Positions 8,174 through 16,014 are shown, counted from the stretch's first letter. The stretch is DNA of 22,295 bases from Leptofilum sp050292445 (GCA_050292445.1 JBNKLQ010000079.1:1-22295), one strand, 5' to 3'. Numbers and translations are program-made. The notes: generated from the letters alone by a model not told the origin.

Positions 8174-8974
8174 TTAGATCATGGTTTGGTTGGCAGATGA
8201 GGTGAAGCCTAGCTCGGCCGATATTTTTTGGCAGGTGTCCAGCAGCTGTGGCAGATGCTTCTGAAAAATCGCATCACTCAGCCGATACGATGGGCCGGAA
8301 ATGGAGATGGTGGCTAACAAACTTCCTTGATGGTTATAAATGGGTGCGGCCAGCGAGCTGAAGCCAGTTTCATATTCTTCATGCACGCTGGCATATTTTT
8401 GTTGGCAAATCTGGTTTAGCTGCCGGGTTAACTGGTAGCTATCGGTGACCGTCTTGTCGGTGAATTGTTTGAGCGGGGTTGGTAGAACGGCCGTACGTTC
8501 CTCGGGTGTCATGTGGGCCAAAATGAGCTTACCGCTGGCGGTACAGTGCAAAGGTGAACGGCGGCCAATCCAGCCGATGTATTGAATAGGTTGCGGGCTG
8601 GCAGCCCGGTCGATGTTGACACATTCTGCGCCGTCCAGCACGGTGACATTGACTGTTTCTTGGGAGAGGGCTACCAAATTGGCCAGATGCGGTTGGGCGG
8701 CGGCACGCGCATTCAGTCGGCCCAAAGCCACACCGGCCAAACTCACTAATCCAATTCCCAAGCGGTATTTGCCCGTTTCCGTATTTTGATCGACCAAGCC
8801 TTCGGCTTGCAGCGTAGCAATCATGCGTGAAACCGTGCTTTTGTGCAGGCCCAAACGGCGGCTTAATTCTGAGACGCCAAGTTCTGGCTCGCTTTCAGTA
8901 AAGCTGCGCAAAATGGCGGCAGCGCGCTGCACAGATTGTACGGGTGCGGTTAAGGTATTGCTTTTTTGACTCAT
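8174..8974 (-). CDS. IclR-family transcriptional regulator
   Basis: Counting from a GTG at 9001: an N-terminal winged helix-turn-helix spans 20-90 (VQRAAAILRSF, GVSELSRRLGLHKSTVSRMIATLQAEGLV, then the wing KYRLG). The effector-binding domain follows at 100-268 with family hallmarks RRSPLHCTASGKLILA, EEYETGFSSLAAPIYNHQGSLLATISISGP. IclR proteins bind DNA as dimers or tetramers and respond to small metabolites, often aromatic or short carboxylic acids. The likely targets here are its own operon and the flanking lyase-like gene; this is inferred from position. The start could be ATG 8974 (used), ATG 8980 or GTG 9001; no ribosome-binding site separates them. A good promoter lies directly upstream at 9025-9053. 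Length and domain order are normal for the family. Confidence 0.95.
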   Translation of the reverse strand: MSQKSNTLTAPVQSVQRAAAILRSFTESEPELGVSELSRRLGLHKSTVSRMIATLQAEGLVDQNTETGKYRLGIGLVSLAGVALGRLNARAAAQPHLANLVALSQETVNVTVLDGAECVNIDRAASPQPIQYIGWIGRRSPLHCTASGKLILAHMTPEERTAVLPTPLKQFTDKTVTDSYQLTRQLNQICQQKYASVHEEYETGFSSLAAPIYNHQGSLLATISISGPSYRLSDAIFQKHLPQLLDTCQKISAELGFTSSANQTMI

Positions 8975-9024
8975 TGGCATTTGTTGCGTATTGTGAAACA
9001 CTGTTTTAGCATACGGGTCAAGAT

Positions 9025-9053
9025 AGTATAACCCTAGTCGAGTGAACTTTCAA
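9025..9053 (-). promoter_or_regulatory. Sigma-70-type promoter of the IclR operon
   Basis: Reading the minus strand, TTGAAA (9048-9053) and TATACT (9025-9030) are separated by exactly 17 bp. Each differs from consensus at one or two positions. Transcription would start near 9018, giving a leader of only about 17 to 44 bases depending on which start codon is used. It is the best promoter I can see in the window. Confidence 0.7.
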
Positions 9054-9108
9054 ACTGACTTACTTTGTGGAAAGGTGACAAAATATCGTTAGTTTTTTTC
9101 TGTTTTCT

Positions 9109-9146
9109 CTCTGTGAAGCTCTGTGGCTTCTCTGCGTAACTCTGTG
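9109..9146. repeat. Tandem degenerate CTCTGTG repeats
   Basis: Four copies of CTCTG(T/C)G start at 9109, 9119, 9130 and 9140, a period of 10-11 bp. They lie in the 3' gap after the lyase-like gene and upstream of the IclR promoter. The wording is like the CTCTGTG-type low-complexity intergenic repeats scattered through many environmental bacterial genomes. It may be such a repeat rather than an operator, but the helical spacing would also suit cooperative protein binding. Confidence 0.6.
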
Positions 9147-9158
9147 TTCCGTATTTTA

Positions 9159-10376
9159 TTAGCGAAGGAATTTTTGCATTTCGTTGTAATGCAGTTGGGG
9201 GGAACCGCTGAGGATGGTAGGGGTGGTGGCCAGAGCGATGTGGGTTGTTAGCGGGCTGTCTTCGCCTGAGAGGAGGATTGATTGGTTTTGGGATTTTAGG
9301 TGTGAGACGGCCGTAATCCCCACCTCTAAATTTCCCAACCTGGGCAGCTCAACATGCACCACGTGGCACAACTCAGGATTGGTAAAATCTTCTACATCAG
9401 CTAACGAATCTACCCAGGCGTCAGCCACCAGCTTGAGCTTGAGGCGACGAAACGCCAGGTAGCCCCGTAGCTTCTCCAATGACTTTAGTTGTGCCTCACA
9501 GCTATCGTGCCAAACTGGATTTTGTACATGCAAAATATACGGTTTTGCTGCCTGTTCCAAACCAACTAGCGCACCTAAAACCTTGCCTTCGTCATTGTCA
9601 AATAGGTCACGAAACCCATCGCGTAAATCGAGGTGAAGCAGTGGCTGAAACGAAGCATCGACTGTGGGCAGCCAGGTGGCTACCTGTCGGATGTGCCGTT
9701 GGAGACGTTCGCCATTGGCTCCCAGCGTGGCCTTGTGGTTATTTTTGCCTGTGGTATAACCCAAAGAGGCAACGTGTGTGGTGAGGATGGTGCGGGCCAT
9801 TTGCATGGTTTGATCATCGAGGGTGATTTGCAACGGTACGGCCGTTTCCCCCAAAGCCAACCCATACTCCCGCGCCACCAGCGCCACCACTGATTCCCGA
9901 TTCACCGCTGCCACCGCTCGCAGCAGGGCCGCCGTTAGACCATATTGCAAGGCTGGGTGCAACGGCCGTTCGATTGTAACCTCTTCTAAACGTGGTTCTG
10001 GCGCTTTTTCCTCTGCCAAAAGGCCTGTGATGAGGCTGCGTCGTGTTACGGTTCCGGTAGCAGGCTGTGGCTTAGGCGGAACAGTACGTGTGTAGCTAAA
10101 CGGTTCCATGAGCGGCAGCAACATCTGGGCCAACGGCCGAAACGCGTTAATCCGTTGATCTTGCCACAAGGGTTGCACCAAATTTTGCACATGATTGGCG
10201 GCTTGATGGGGATCGAAAACGGCCGTATCACCAGACCGTGACGCCGCAGGCACATCAACACAATCGGCCCAAAATCGCTGCCCATCACTTAGCTGCACCC
10301 CGACTGTGAGTTGGGAACGGCCGTTGTCTGCCAAAGTTGGTACTGTTAATAAAGATGAAATCGTCGGTTTTGTCAT
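9159..10376 (-). CDS. Methylaspartate ammonia-lyase-like enolase-superfamily protein, probably not an active lyase
   Basis: The overall match to methylaspartate ammonia-lyase (MAL) is clear from my memory of the family: INAFRPLAQ, then LHPALQYGLTAALLRAVA, LHLDLRDGF, EQAAKPYILHVQNPV, LVADAWVDSLADVEDFTN and VVHVELPRLGN align in order with MAL segments. MAL needs three metal-binding acids, a Lys base and a His base. Here D250 and D319 remain, but the middle acid appears as Q285 (HVQNP), the Lys as E343 (HVELP), and the His segment reads SLGYTTG. Residues 94-136 are an extra charged, Pro-rich insertion that MAL lacks. It could be a pseudoenzyme, or it could have a new activity. It lies next to an IclR operon on the same strand, 157 bp or more away. 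ATG 10376 has no ribosome-binding site, but TAGAAT ends 11 bases before it. Confidence 0.75.
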   Translation of the reverse strand: MTKPTISSLLTVPTLADNGRSQLTVGVQLSDGQRFWADCVDVPAASRSGDTAVFDPHQAANHVQNLVQPLWQDQRINAFRPLAQMLLPLMEPFSYTRTVPPKPQPATGTVTRRSLITGLLAEEKAPEPRLEEVTIERPLHPALQYGLTAALLRAVAAVNRESVVALVAREYGLALGETAVPLQITLDDQTMQMARTILTTHVASLGYTTGKNNHKATLGANGERLQRHIRQVATWLPTVDASFQPLLHLDLRDGFRDLFDNDEGKVLGALVGLEQAAKPYILHVQNPVWHDSCEAQLKSLEKLRGYLAFRRLKLKLVADAWVDSLADVEDFTNPELCHVVHVELPRLGNLEVGITAVSHLKSQNQSILLSGEDSPLTTHIALATTPTILSGSPQLHYNEMQKFLR

Positions 10377-10800
10377 GAATGTTTCAGATTCTAATTCTGC
10401 TATGAAAGCCTATAACCAGCGTCTTCTGGCGGGCCTGGGCGTATTATCCCTCGTATTCGTATTTGGCATTGGGTTTGGCCTTGTGTCCTTGATTAAACAG
10501 GATAGACAGCAAGCCCACTATCCAGGTGCCATACCCCTCTCTACCCATAGCAACTACAAAAGTTTGCCTCGTTCCTATCGTTGGGATGATTCTTATCGCA
10601 CCGACGATGGCTTTAGAGCAGTGTATGAATGGTATTCCCTCAAATTTAACACAGGAGCTGAATCGCGGGCCAATGGCTCCTGTATCTTGTTGAAATCAGA
10701 CGATCAGTTTTTCCGTGCCGAGCGTTTTGTTAGCGTCGTTATTTGTGGAACACCTGAGGGCCAACTGGTGTTTGTGACCCGAACAACCACCTTCAAATAA
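10375..10800 (+). CDS. Small membrane-anchored protein, unknown function
   Basis: This 141-residue protein has a short cytoplasmic N-terminus, one strong hydrophobic helix (17-40, LAGLGVLSLVFVFGIGFGLV), and an outward domain of about 100 residues. That domain has two cysteines (103 and 124) that could form a disulfide, and it ends in a beta-rich tail (FVSVVICGTPEGQLVFVTRTT). I do not recognise a family. ATG 10375 overlaps the divergent lyase-like start codon within a CATG; another ATG at 10402 would still keep the helix. An upstream in-frame extension to 10306 lies inside the opposite gene and is unlikely. A hairpin terminator directly follows the stop, which supports the reading as a real gene. 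Confidence 0.7.
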   Translation: MNVSDSNSAMKAYNQRLLAGLGVLSLVFVFGIGFGLVSLIKQDRQQAHYPGAIPLSTHSNYKSLPRSYRWDDSYRTDDGFRAVYEWYSLKFNTGAESRANGSCILLKSDDQFFRAERFVSVVICGTPEGQLVFVTRTTTFK

Positions 10801-10829
10801 AAAAGAGAAGGTAGTAAGCCCTCTCTTTT
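10801..10829. terminator. Hairpin terminator shared by convergent genes
   Basis: An 11-bp stem with one mismatch (AAAAGAGAAGG against CCCTCTCTTTT) and a 7-base loop starts right after the stop of the small membrane protein. The A-rich and T-rich ends give a U-tract in either direction, so it could also end transcripts from the minus-strand CBS gene, which stops at 10858. A weaker CAACA/TGTTG hairpin follows at about 10831-10853. Confidence 0.7.
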
Positions 10830-10857
10830 GCAACATTTTTGATTATTTTGTTGAAAA

Positions 10858-11517
10858 TTACACAACGTCCCGAATATCAACCACTTCCTGCGCTTCGATC
10901 TGGCTAAACGCCTCGCGCACTTGTTCAATCGAGACATTCGGGATTTTTAATACCACATCATACCATCCCTCTTTCCGGTGGGTTGGGTACGTGCCAATGC
11001 CCCTCACGCCCCAGCCATTATCCCCTAACACCTTCATCAACTTGGTGAATTCACCTTTTTTGTTTGGCATTCGCACGGTCACGCGTAGCCCATCCATCGG
11101 TAAGCCCAGCATCTCCTGATAGGAGTGCAACACATCTACCTCAGAAATGATTCCCACAACGATATTATCATCATCAAGAACTGGCAGACAACCTACTTTG
11201 TGGTCAGCCATCATTTTAGCAGCCCGTTCAACGGTGCGATCTAACCTAATCGTGAGTACTTTTTCTTTTTTCACCATCACGTCTTTAACTGTCAGATTAC
11301 TTAAATGACGCGAAATTTCCCACATGTCTAGGCTACCCAATATGTCTGGTTTCAGTGAAAGACGCGTGCGGGTTATGAGTCCTTTTAACTTTTTGCCATC
11401 CGAGATAACGGGTAAATGACGGACATTGTTTTCCGCCATGATTTTTTGTGCTTCAACTCCCTTGGTAGATGGCGAGATCATGATTGGGTGTCTGGTCATA
11501 CATTCTTTAACAAGCAT
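10858..11517 (-). CDS. CBS-pair protein with C-terminal ACT-like domain (AcuB-like)
   Basis: Two CBS motifs are present: the first at 1-60 (MTRHPIMISPSTKGVEAQKIMAENNVRHLPV), the second at 75-135 (VMVKKEKVLTIRLDRTVERAAKMMADHKVGCLPV, VVGIISEVDVL). An ACT-like domain follows at 143-210 (RVTVRMPNKKGEFTKLMKVLGDNG, YDVVLKIP). CBS pairs bind adenosine nucleotides and ACT domains bind small ligands such as amino acids, so this is probably a cytoplasmic metabolic sensor. The layout matches AcuB-like proteins, but I would not assign that role. ATG 11517 is preceded by GGAAGG at about 9 bases. It lies 86 bp after the peptide-transport ATPase on the same strand, so read-through is possible and it could sense the nitrogen or energy state fed by peptide uptake. 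Confidence 0.9.
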   Translation of the reverse strand: MLVKECMTRHPIMISPSTKGVEAQKIMAENNVRHLPVISDGKKLKGLITRTRLSLKPDILGSLDMWEISRHLSNLTVKDVMVKKEKVLTIRLDRTVERAAKMMADHKVGCLPVLDDDNIVVGIISEVDVLHSYQEMLGLPMDGLRVTVRMPNKKGEFTKLMKVLGDNGWGVRGIGTYPTHRKEGWYDVVLKIPNVSIEQVREAFSQIEAQEVVDIRDVV

Positions 11518-11603
11518 GTTTTGTTCCCTTCCTGTAGGTTAACCGGTTTTGCCGAAGTTGTTAAAATTTTCCCGTTGATTTGCTCTGCTCGCTGGGATGT
11601 TAG

Positions 11604-13715
11604 CTATTGACCATTTGCCGTCGAGATAACGGGATCAAACGTGCGCAACGTTTCTTCTGGAATGTGGCAGAAAATTCTGTGGCCATTTTCTAACTCACGC
11701 CAAGGTGGAATTTCTTCCTGACATATTTTGCCCCCATCGGGCAATAATTCGCGACGGGGACACCGGGTGTGAAAACGACAGCCGCTGGGCGGACTAATAG
11801 CGCTAGGCACGGACCCATCTAGCCGAATATGCTTTTGCTTGGCTGTGGGGTCCGGGATGGGTACGGCCGAAAGCAGCGCCTCGGTGTAAGGATGATAGGG
11901 TGGGGCATAAATCGCCTCAGCTGGGCCAATTTCCATAATCTGGCCCAAATACATCACGGCTACATCATCTGAAAAGAAGCGTACGACCGATAAATCATGC
12001 GCAATAAAAATCATGGTGGTTTTGTACTCTTGCTGCACTTCTAGCAGCAAATTCAGCAGCGCTGCCTGAACCGAAACATCCAGGGCACTCACCGGCTCAT
12101 CGCACAGCACCAGGTCTGGCCGACTAGCCAGGGCGCGGGCAATGCCCACGCGCTGCTTTTCACCACCGCTCAGCTGGCGTGGCAGCCTGTTGTAATAATT
12201 TGCCCCCAACCGCATTGCCTCTAATAATTTGATGACCTCGCTGCGAATTTGGTTTTTGGGCACAGTGCTAAACCGTTCCATGGGGCGGCCAATTTGCTGC
12301 CCTACGGTGTAAGAAGGGTTCATGGTGGAATCTGGGTTTTGGAACACCATTTGTAGTTCTTGAATCAATTTTTCATTGCGGGTTCCCAGATCGCCCGTAA
12401 TATCGAAGCCCATGAAGGTGGCATCACCGCTGGTGCTGTCTTCCAGGCCTATCAAGGTTTTGATAAGCGTACTTTTGCCGCAGCCAGATTCGCCGACCAC
12501 ACCCAGGGTTTTGCCTTTTTTAACGTTGAAGGAAGCATTTTCTACCGCTTTTACATAGCGTGGCTCGCCAAGCCCCAACACATCGCGAAAGGAGCTGCCC
12601 TGCACTTTATAATACTTTTGCAGGTTTTGCACTTCCAGCAAGGTCTCATCGCTTTCAACTTCCTGGGTGATATCCAGGGCGGGCTGGACTTCTTCTGTGG
12701 GCACCCATTGGCTGGGATCAATTTCTTCAGCAAAGTGGCAGCGTACGGCCGTTCCATTCATCATCGTGCGTAGCTGCGGCCGTTCTTCCCTACACCGGTC
12801 CTGAGCATAATCGCAGCGTGGTGCGTACATGCAGCCCATAGGCCGATTATTCGGTGCGGGCACCCGGCCACGAATGGGGTACAAAATGCTGCCAGATTTG
12901 TCGGCACCCAGTTTGGGCACACAGCGCAGCAGCCCCTGCGTGTAGGGATGCTGAGGTGATTCAAAAAGCTGCTCGATTTCGGCGCGCTCCACCATTTCCC
13001 CGGCATACATCACCCCCACGCGGGTGCAAACGCGGGCCACCACGCCCAGATTGTGGGTGATGTACATGATGGCCGTGTCAAAGTCACGGCGCAGTTCAGA
13101 GATCAGATCAAGAACGGCCGCTTCCACCGTCACATCCAACGCCGTTGTCGGCTCATCCATAATCAAAAGCGCCGGGTTGTTCAGCAGCGCCATCGCAATT
13201 ACCACGCGCTGCTGTTGTCCGCCAGAAATCTGGTGCGCATACCGCTTCATCACATTCGCTGCGTCCGGCATGTACACCCGCTCCAGCATCTCCACACACC
13301 GCTTGGCCGCCTCTTTATCGCTAATGCCACGATGCACGGTCAGCACTTCCTTCATCTGGTCACCTAGCGTCATAGAAGGGTTCAATGCCTGCATAGGGTC
13401 TTGAAATACCATCGCAATCTGGTCGCCACGAAGCTGCCGCAGCTCCTCGCCATCCTTGCCTACCAATTCTTGCCCCTGGAACTTGATGCTGCCGCGCTTA
13501 ACATAACCGTTGGCCCCTAAAAAGTTCACAATGGCCCAGGCCATGGTGCTTTTACCACAACCAGATTCGCCCACAACGCCAAAAGATTCACCCCGGCGAA
13601 TATCAAAAGAGACGTTTTGCACAGCCTCAATTTCCCCGCCGCGAACTTTGTAGGCAACGGCTACATCGTCTACCTTTAATACAGAAGCTTTTTTATCGTC
13701 TACCTGCCATTCCAT
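11604..13715 (-). CDS. Fused double ATPase of a peptide ABC transporter (DppD-DppF type)
   Basis: Two complete ABC ATPase modules sit on one chain. Module 1: Walker A GESGCGKST (51-59), signature ISGGQQQ (165-171), Walker B LLIMDEP (185-191), H-loop H223. Module 2: Walker A at 410-418, signature LSGGEKQ (517-523), Walker B LVLCDEP (537-543). Each ends in an oligopeptide-transport C-terminal domain with four cysteines (C297, C303, C310, C328; and C648, C654, C667, C685). A similar cysteine set in mycobacterial OppD is reported to hold an iron-sulfur cluster. The protein powers uptake of peptides or nickel-like substrates through the two permeases encoded upstream. In E. coli the two ATPases are separate genes. 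ATG 13715 has AGGA 7 bases away; ATG 13721 is also possible. It follows the permease stop by only a few bases. Confidence 0.95.
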   Translation of the reverse strand: MEWQVDDKKASVLKVDDVAVAYKVRGGEIEAVQNVSFDIRRGESFGVVGESGCGKSTMAWAIVNFLGANGYVKRGSIKFQGQELVGKDGEELRQLRGDQIAMVFQDPMQALNPSMTLGDQMKEVLTVHRGISDKEAAKRCVEMLERVYMPDAANVMKRYAHQISGGQQQRVVIAMALLNNPALLIMDEPTTALDVTVEAAVLDLISELRRDFDTAIMYITHNLGVVARVCTRVGVMYAGEMVERAEIEQLFESPQHPYTQGLLRCVPKLGADKSGSILYPIRGRVPAPNNRPMGCMYAPRCDYAQDRCREERPQLRTMMNGTAVRCHFAEEIDPSQWVPTEEVQPALDITQEVESDETLLEVQNLQKYYKVQGSSFRDVLGLGEPRYVKAVENASFNVKKGKTLGVVGESGCGKSTLIKTLIGLEDSTSGDATFMGFDITGDLGTRNEKLIQELQMVFQNPDSTMNPSYTVGQQIGRPMERFSTVPKNQIRSEVIKLLEAMRLGANYYNRLPRQLSGGEKQRVGIARALASRPDLVLCDEPVSALDVSVQAALLNLLLEVQQEYKTTMIFIAHDLSVVRFFSDDVAVMYLGQIMEIGPAEAIYAPPYHPYTEALLSAVPIPDPTAKQKHIRLDGSVPSAISPPSGCRFHTRCPRRELLPDGGKICQEEIPPWRELENGHRIFCHIPEETLRTFDPVISTANGQ

Positions 13716-13724
13716 TGCCATATC

Positions 13725-14651
13725 CTATTTCTGAAACCGTGTTAACTCTTCGCGCAGTCCATCGGCGAACAGATTCAGGCCAATGACGAGCGTGGCAATT
13801 GCCAGCGCTGGCCAAATAACTGCCCATTGATTACTAAAGATGAACTTGCGAGCCTCATTGACCATATTGCCCCAGTCAGGATCGGGCGGTGGCAAGCCAA
13901 TACCCAAAAAGCCGAGCGTGCCAATAGCAAAAATCGCATAGCCAACGCGCAACATCGCATCGACTAAAATTGGGCCACGAGCATTGGGCAAAATTTCCCG
14001 ATACATGATAAACCAGACATTTTCGCCCCGCGTTTCGGCCGCACGAATATAATCCCGCGTTTTAATATCAAGTGCCAGGCTACGTACCAGACGGGCAATG
14101 CCCGGCGCCCCGGTAATGGTGATGGCCAAAATCACTACAACATCGCTGGGACCCAAGGCCGCGATAATCACCAGATAAAGCACAATGACCGGGAAGGCAA
14201 TGAGTGCATCTAGGATTTGCATAATAATCTGGTCGGCCCACCCACCACGATAACCGGCATTGAGACCAAAAAATGAGCCTAGCAGCAAGGAGCCAAAAAC
14301 ACCCCACAGGGCGACACCGCCAGGGATAAACCATTCCGTGTCGCCAGGAAGTCGCGTTTTTAGCAAGATGACCTGTGTGCCTTGCATCAGTCGTGATAAA
14401 ATGTCACGTCCCAGATGATCTGTGCCCAGCCAGTTGGTACCGTTTGGGGACAGGTTTTGTGTAAACTCTGAAGCGTTTGGTTCAAACGGGGTCCAAAAAA
14501 GAGAGATGAAGCCAAGTAGGAGCCAAAACAGGATGATAGCCAGGCCAACTGTGGCCACGCGTGACTCAAAGACAATGGATATGCTTTTCCACATCTTTTG
14601 CCAGCGTGATGGCTCACTTGCCTGGGTGAGTATTGGTTGTGCAGTAGCCAT
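13725..14651 (-). CDS. Peptide ABC transporter permease, DppC-like
   Basis: This inner-membrane subunit has an N-terminal OppC-type segment (first helix near 30-50, then FEPNA and GTDHLGRDILSRLMQGTQVIL) and further helices to the C-terminus. The coupling EAA loop is at about 204-223 (AAETRGENVWFIMYREILPN), and the family ending GIGLPPPDPDWGNMVNEAR is at about 250-267. It forms half of the translocation channel with the DppB-like protein and contacts the fused ATPase. AGGAG lies 5 bases before ATG 14651, and the gene starts 8 bp after the DppB-like stop. A small insertion (residues 98-110, TRLPGDTEWFIPGG) lies before the second helix. Length is near normal for the family. Confidence 0.95.
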   Translation of the reverse strand: MATAQPILTQASEPSRWQKMWKSISIVFESRVATVGLAIILFWLLLGFISLFWTPFEPNASEFTQNLSPNGTNWLGTDHLGRDILSRLMQGTQVILLKTRLPGDTEWFIPGGVALWGVFGSLLLGSFFGLNAGYRGGWADQIIMQILDALIAFPVIVLYLVIIAALGPSDVVVILAITITGAPGIARLVRSLALDIKTRDYIRAAETRGENVWFIMYREILPNARGPILVDAMLRVGYAIFAIGTLGFLGIGLPPPDPDWGNMVNEARKFIFSNQWAVIWPALAIATLVIGLNLFADGLREELTRFQK

Positions 14652-14659
14652 AACTTCTC

Positions 14660-15958
14660 CTATGCGTAACGTATCCGAGGATTCAGATAGGTGTAAGCTA
14701 GATCGCCAATTAGTCTGGTGGCAATAGCGATGATGACAGTGACCATGGCCGCAGCGATAACAGCATTTGTGTCGCTGGCAATGGCTGAATCGTAGATGTA
14801 TTTGCCCAGACCAGGATACCCAAAGATAGCTTCTACCACAACAACACCACCTACAAGGTAATTCACATGTAGCATCATGATGGTGATGGGGGCCATCAGA
14901 GCATTACGAATGGCATGACGAAAAACAACCCGCCAATAGGGCATGCCTTTGATGATGGCGGTACGGATATAGGACGTGCCCATGACTTCCACCATACTAG
15001 CCCTGGTCATGCGAACGATATAGCCGAGTTCAACGGCCGTTAACGTCAACAATGGCAGTATAAGCAAAGAGGGCGTCTCGAAAATGGCATCTGCACTGGT
15101 AAAAAGCGCCACCGCAGGTACAACTTCCAACCAGATACCGAGGATCAAGATTAGGAAAATCCCGGTGACAAACTCTGGTGTTGCGGTGGCCGCCAAACTG
15201 GTAATTGAGATAATTCGGTCGACTAACTTTCCTTCATTAATCCCCGCAATAATACCCAGCATCAGCGCCAATGGCATAATAAAAATGAAGGCCAGTCCCG
15301 CTAGAATCAACGTATTGCGTAGACGTGGCAGAAGCGTTGCTGCAACTGGGCGTCTTGTCTCTGAGGAAATGCCTGGGTCCAAACGAACCATGCCTTTGCG
15401 TAGAGGAATATAGTCGCGGGGGCCGTCTCCTTCTTGGCGCAACCCGGCCGATGTAATCACGTAGACGGGTTCACCGCCGCCCCGCTGCCACAATACAACA
15501 CGATTTTCAGTATCGACACCCCAAAAGGTTTCAATGTCTCCATCAGATTGCCAATACTCATTGGCCGTCTGAGGAACGGTAGAACCATCCTCTTGTCGAA
15601 TCAGGGCGATCAGGTCTTCCCCATCAAGCTGCCAGCGCATCAGTTGGCCGTCAACTTCGGCCCACCATTGCAATTCACCCGTTGTTGGGTTTGGCGCGGT
15701 CACAATGTCATAATCGACATATTGCCCAGCACGCCAATCGCTGCCCAGCAGCCAGTCTGAGTAACGTATCCAGATTGGCTCATCCAGACTCAACTGGTTT
15801 TTGAAGGATGCTTTTTGTTCAGCGGTAGCAAACACGCCCAAGACACGATTAATGACACGTTCAGAGCCAATGGCATCGAGAAGGCCGAAAAGAACAATGG
15901 AAACAAATAAAACAGTAACGATGGTAGAAACAATGCTGCGTACAAGAAAACGAGCCAT
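14660..15958 (-). CDS. Peptide ABC transporter permease, DppB-like, with large periplasmic insertion
   Basis: The start (MARFLVRSIVSTIVTVLFVSIVLFGLLD) and the C-terminal core match OppB/DppB. That core has five helices, the EAA loop RTAIIKGMPYWRVVFRHAIRNA, then VEAIFGYPGLGKYIYDSA. It forms the channel with the DppC-like partner. At 432 residues it is about 100 longer than usual. The extra sequence lies at about 75-188, after LDEPIWIRYSDWLLG and before GMVRLDPGISSETRRPVAATL, in the first outward loop. It is soluble, Trp-rich and strand-like (ELQWWAEVDGQLMRWQLDG; FWGVDTENRVVLWQ), suggesting a small beta domain facing the binding protein. GGGAAGGG sits 4 bases before ATG 15958. It is the second gene of the operon, after the binding protein. 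Confidence 0.93.
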   Translation of the reverse strand: MARFLVRSIVSTIVTVLFVSIVLFGLLDAIGSERVINRVLGVFATAEQKASFKNQLSLDEPIWIRYSDWLLGSDWRAGQYVDYDIVTAPNPTTGELQWWAEVDGQLMRWQLDGEDLIALIRQEDGSTVPQTANEYWQSDGDIETFWGVDTENRVVLWQRGGGEPVYVITSAGLRQEGDGPRDYIPLRKGMVRLDPGISSETRRPVAATLLPRLRNTLILAGLAFIFIMPLALMLGIIAGINEGKLVDRIISITSLAATATPEFVTGIFLILILGIWLEVVPAVALFTSADAIFETPSLLILPLLTLTAVELGYIVRMTRASMVEVMGTSYIRTAIIKGMPYWRVVFRHAIRNALMAPITIMMLHVNYLVGGVVVVEAIFGYPGLGKYIYDSAIASDTNAVIAAAMVTVIIAIATRLIGDLAYTYLNPRIRYA

Positions 15959-15984
15959 TCAACCCTTCCCATTTTTAAGAAATA

Positions 15985-16014
15985 GGAGTCGAGTTTTAGC
16001 CAAAACTCGACTCC
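15985..16014 (-). terminator. Perfect 13-bp hairpin between binding-protein and permease genes
   Basis: GGAGTCGAGTTTT and its exact complement AAAACTCGACTCC flank a 4-base loop inside the 87-bp gap after the binding-protein stop. On the operon strand it is followed by TATTTCTTAAAAAT rather than a clean T-run. It is therefore more likely a partial terminator or RNA-stabilising stem that gives more binding protein than permease, a common arrangement after such genes. Confidence 0.7.

Noticed and set aside
9109..9146. CTCTGTG repeats as a CRISPR-like array
   Set aside because: Repeat units are only 7 bases with 3-4 base spacers, far below CRISPR repeat and spacer sizes.
11518..11603. Promoter TTAACA-17-TAACCT before the CBS gene
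   Set aside because: Spacing is right, but the -10 box is poor and the start of transcription would fall on the ribosome-binding site, so I did not call it.
12360..13404. Several plus-strand frames opposite the fused ATPase gene
   Set aside because: The minus strand carries uninterrupted ABC motifs; the opposite frames show no domain, no ribosome-binding site and low-complexity composition.
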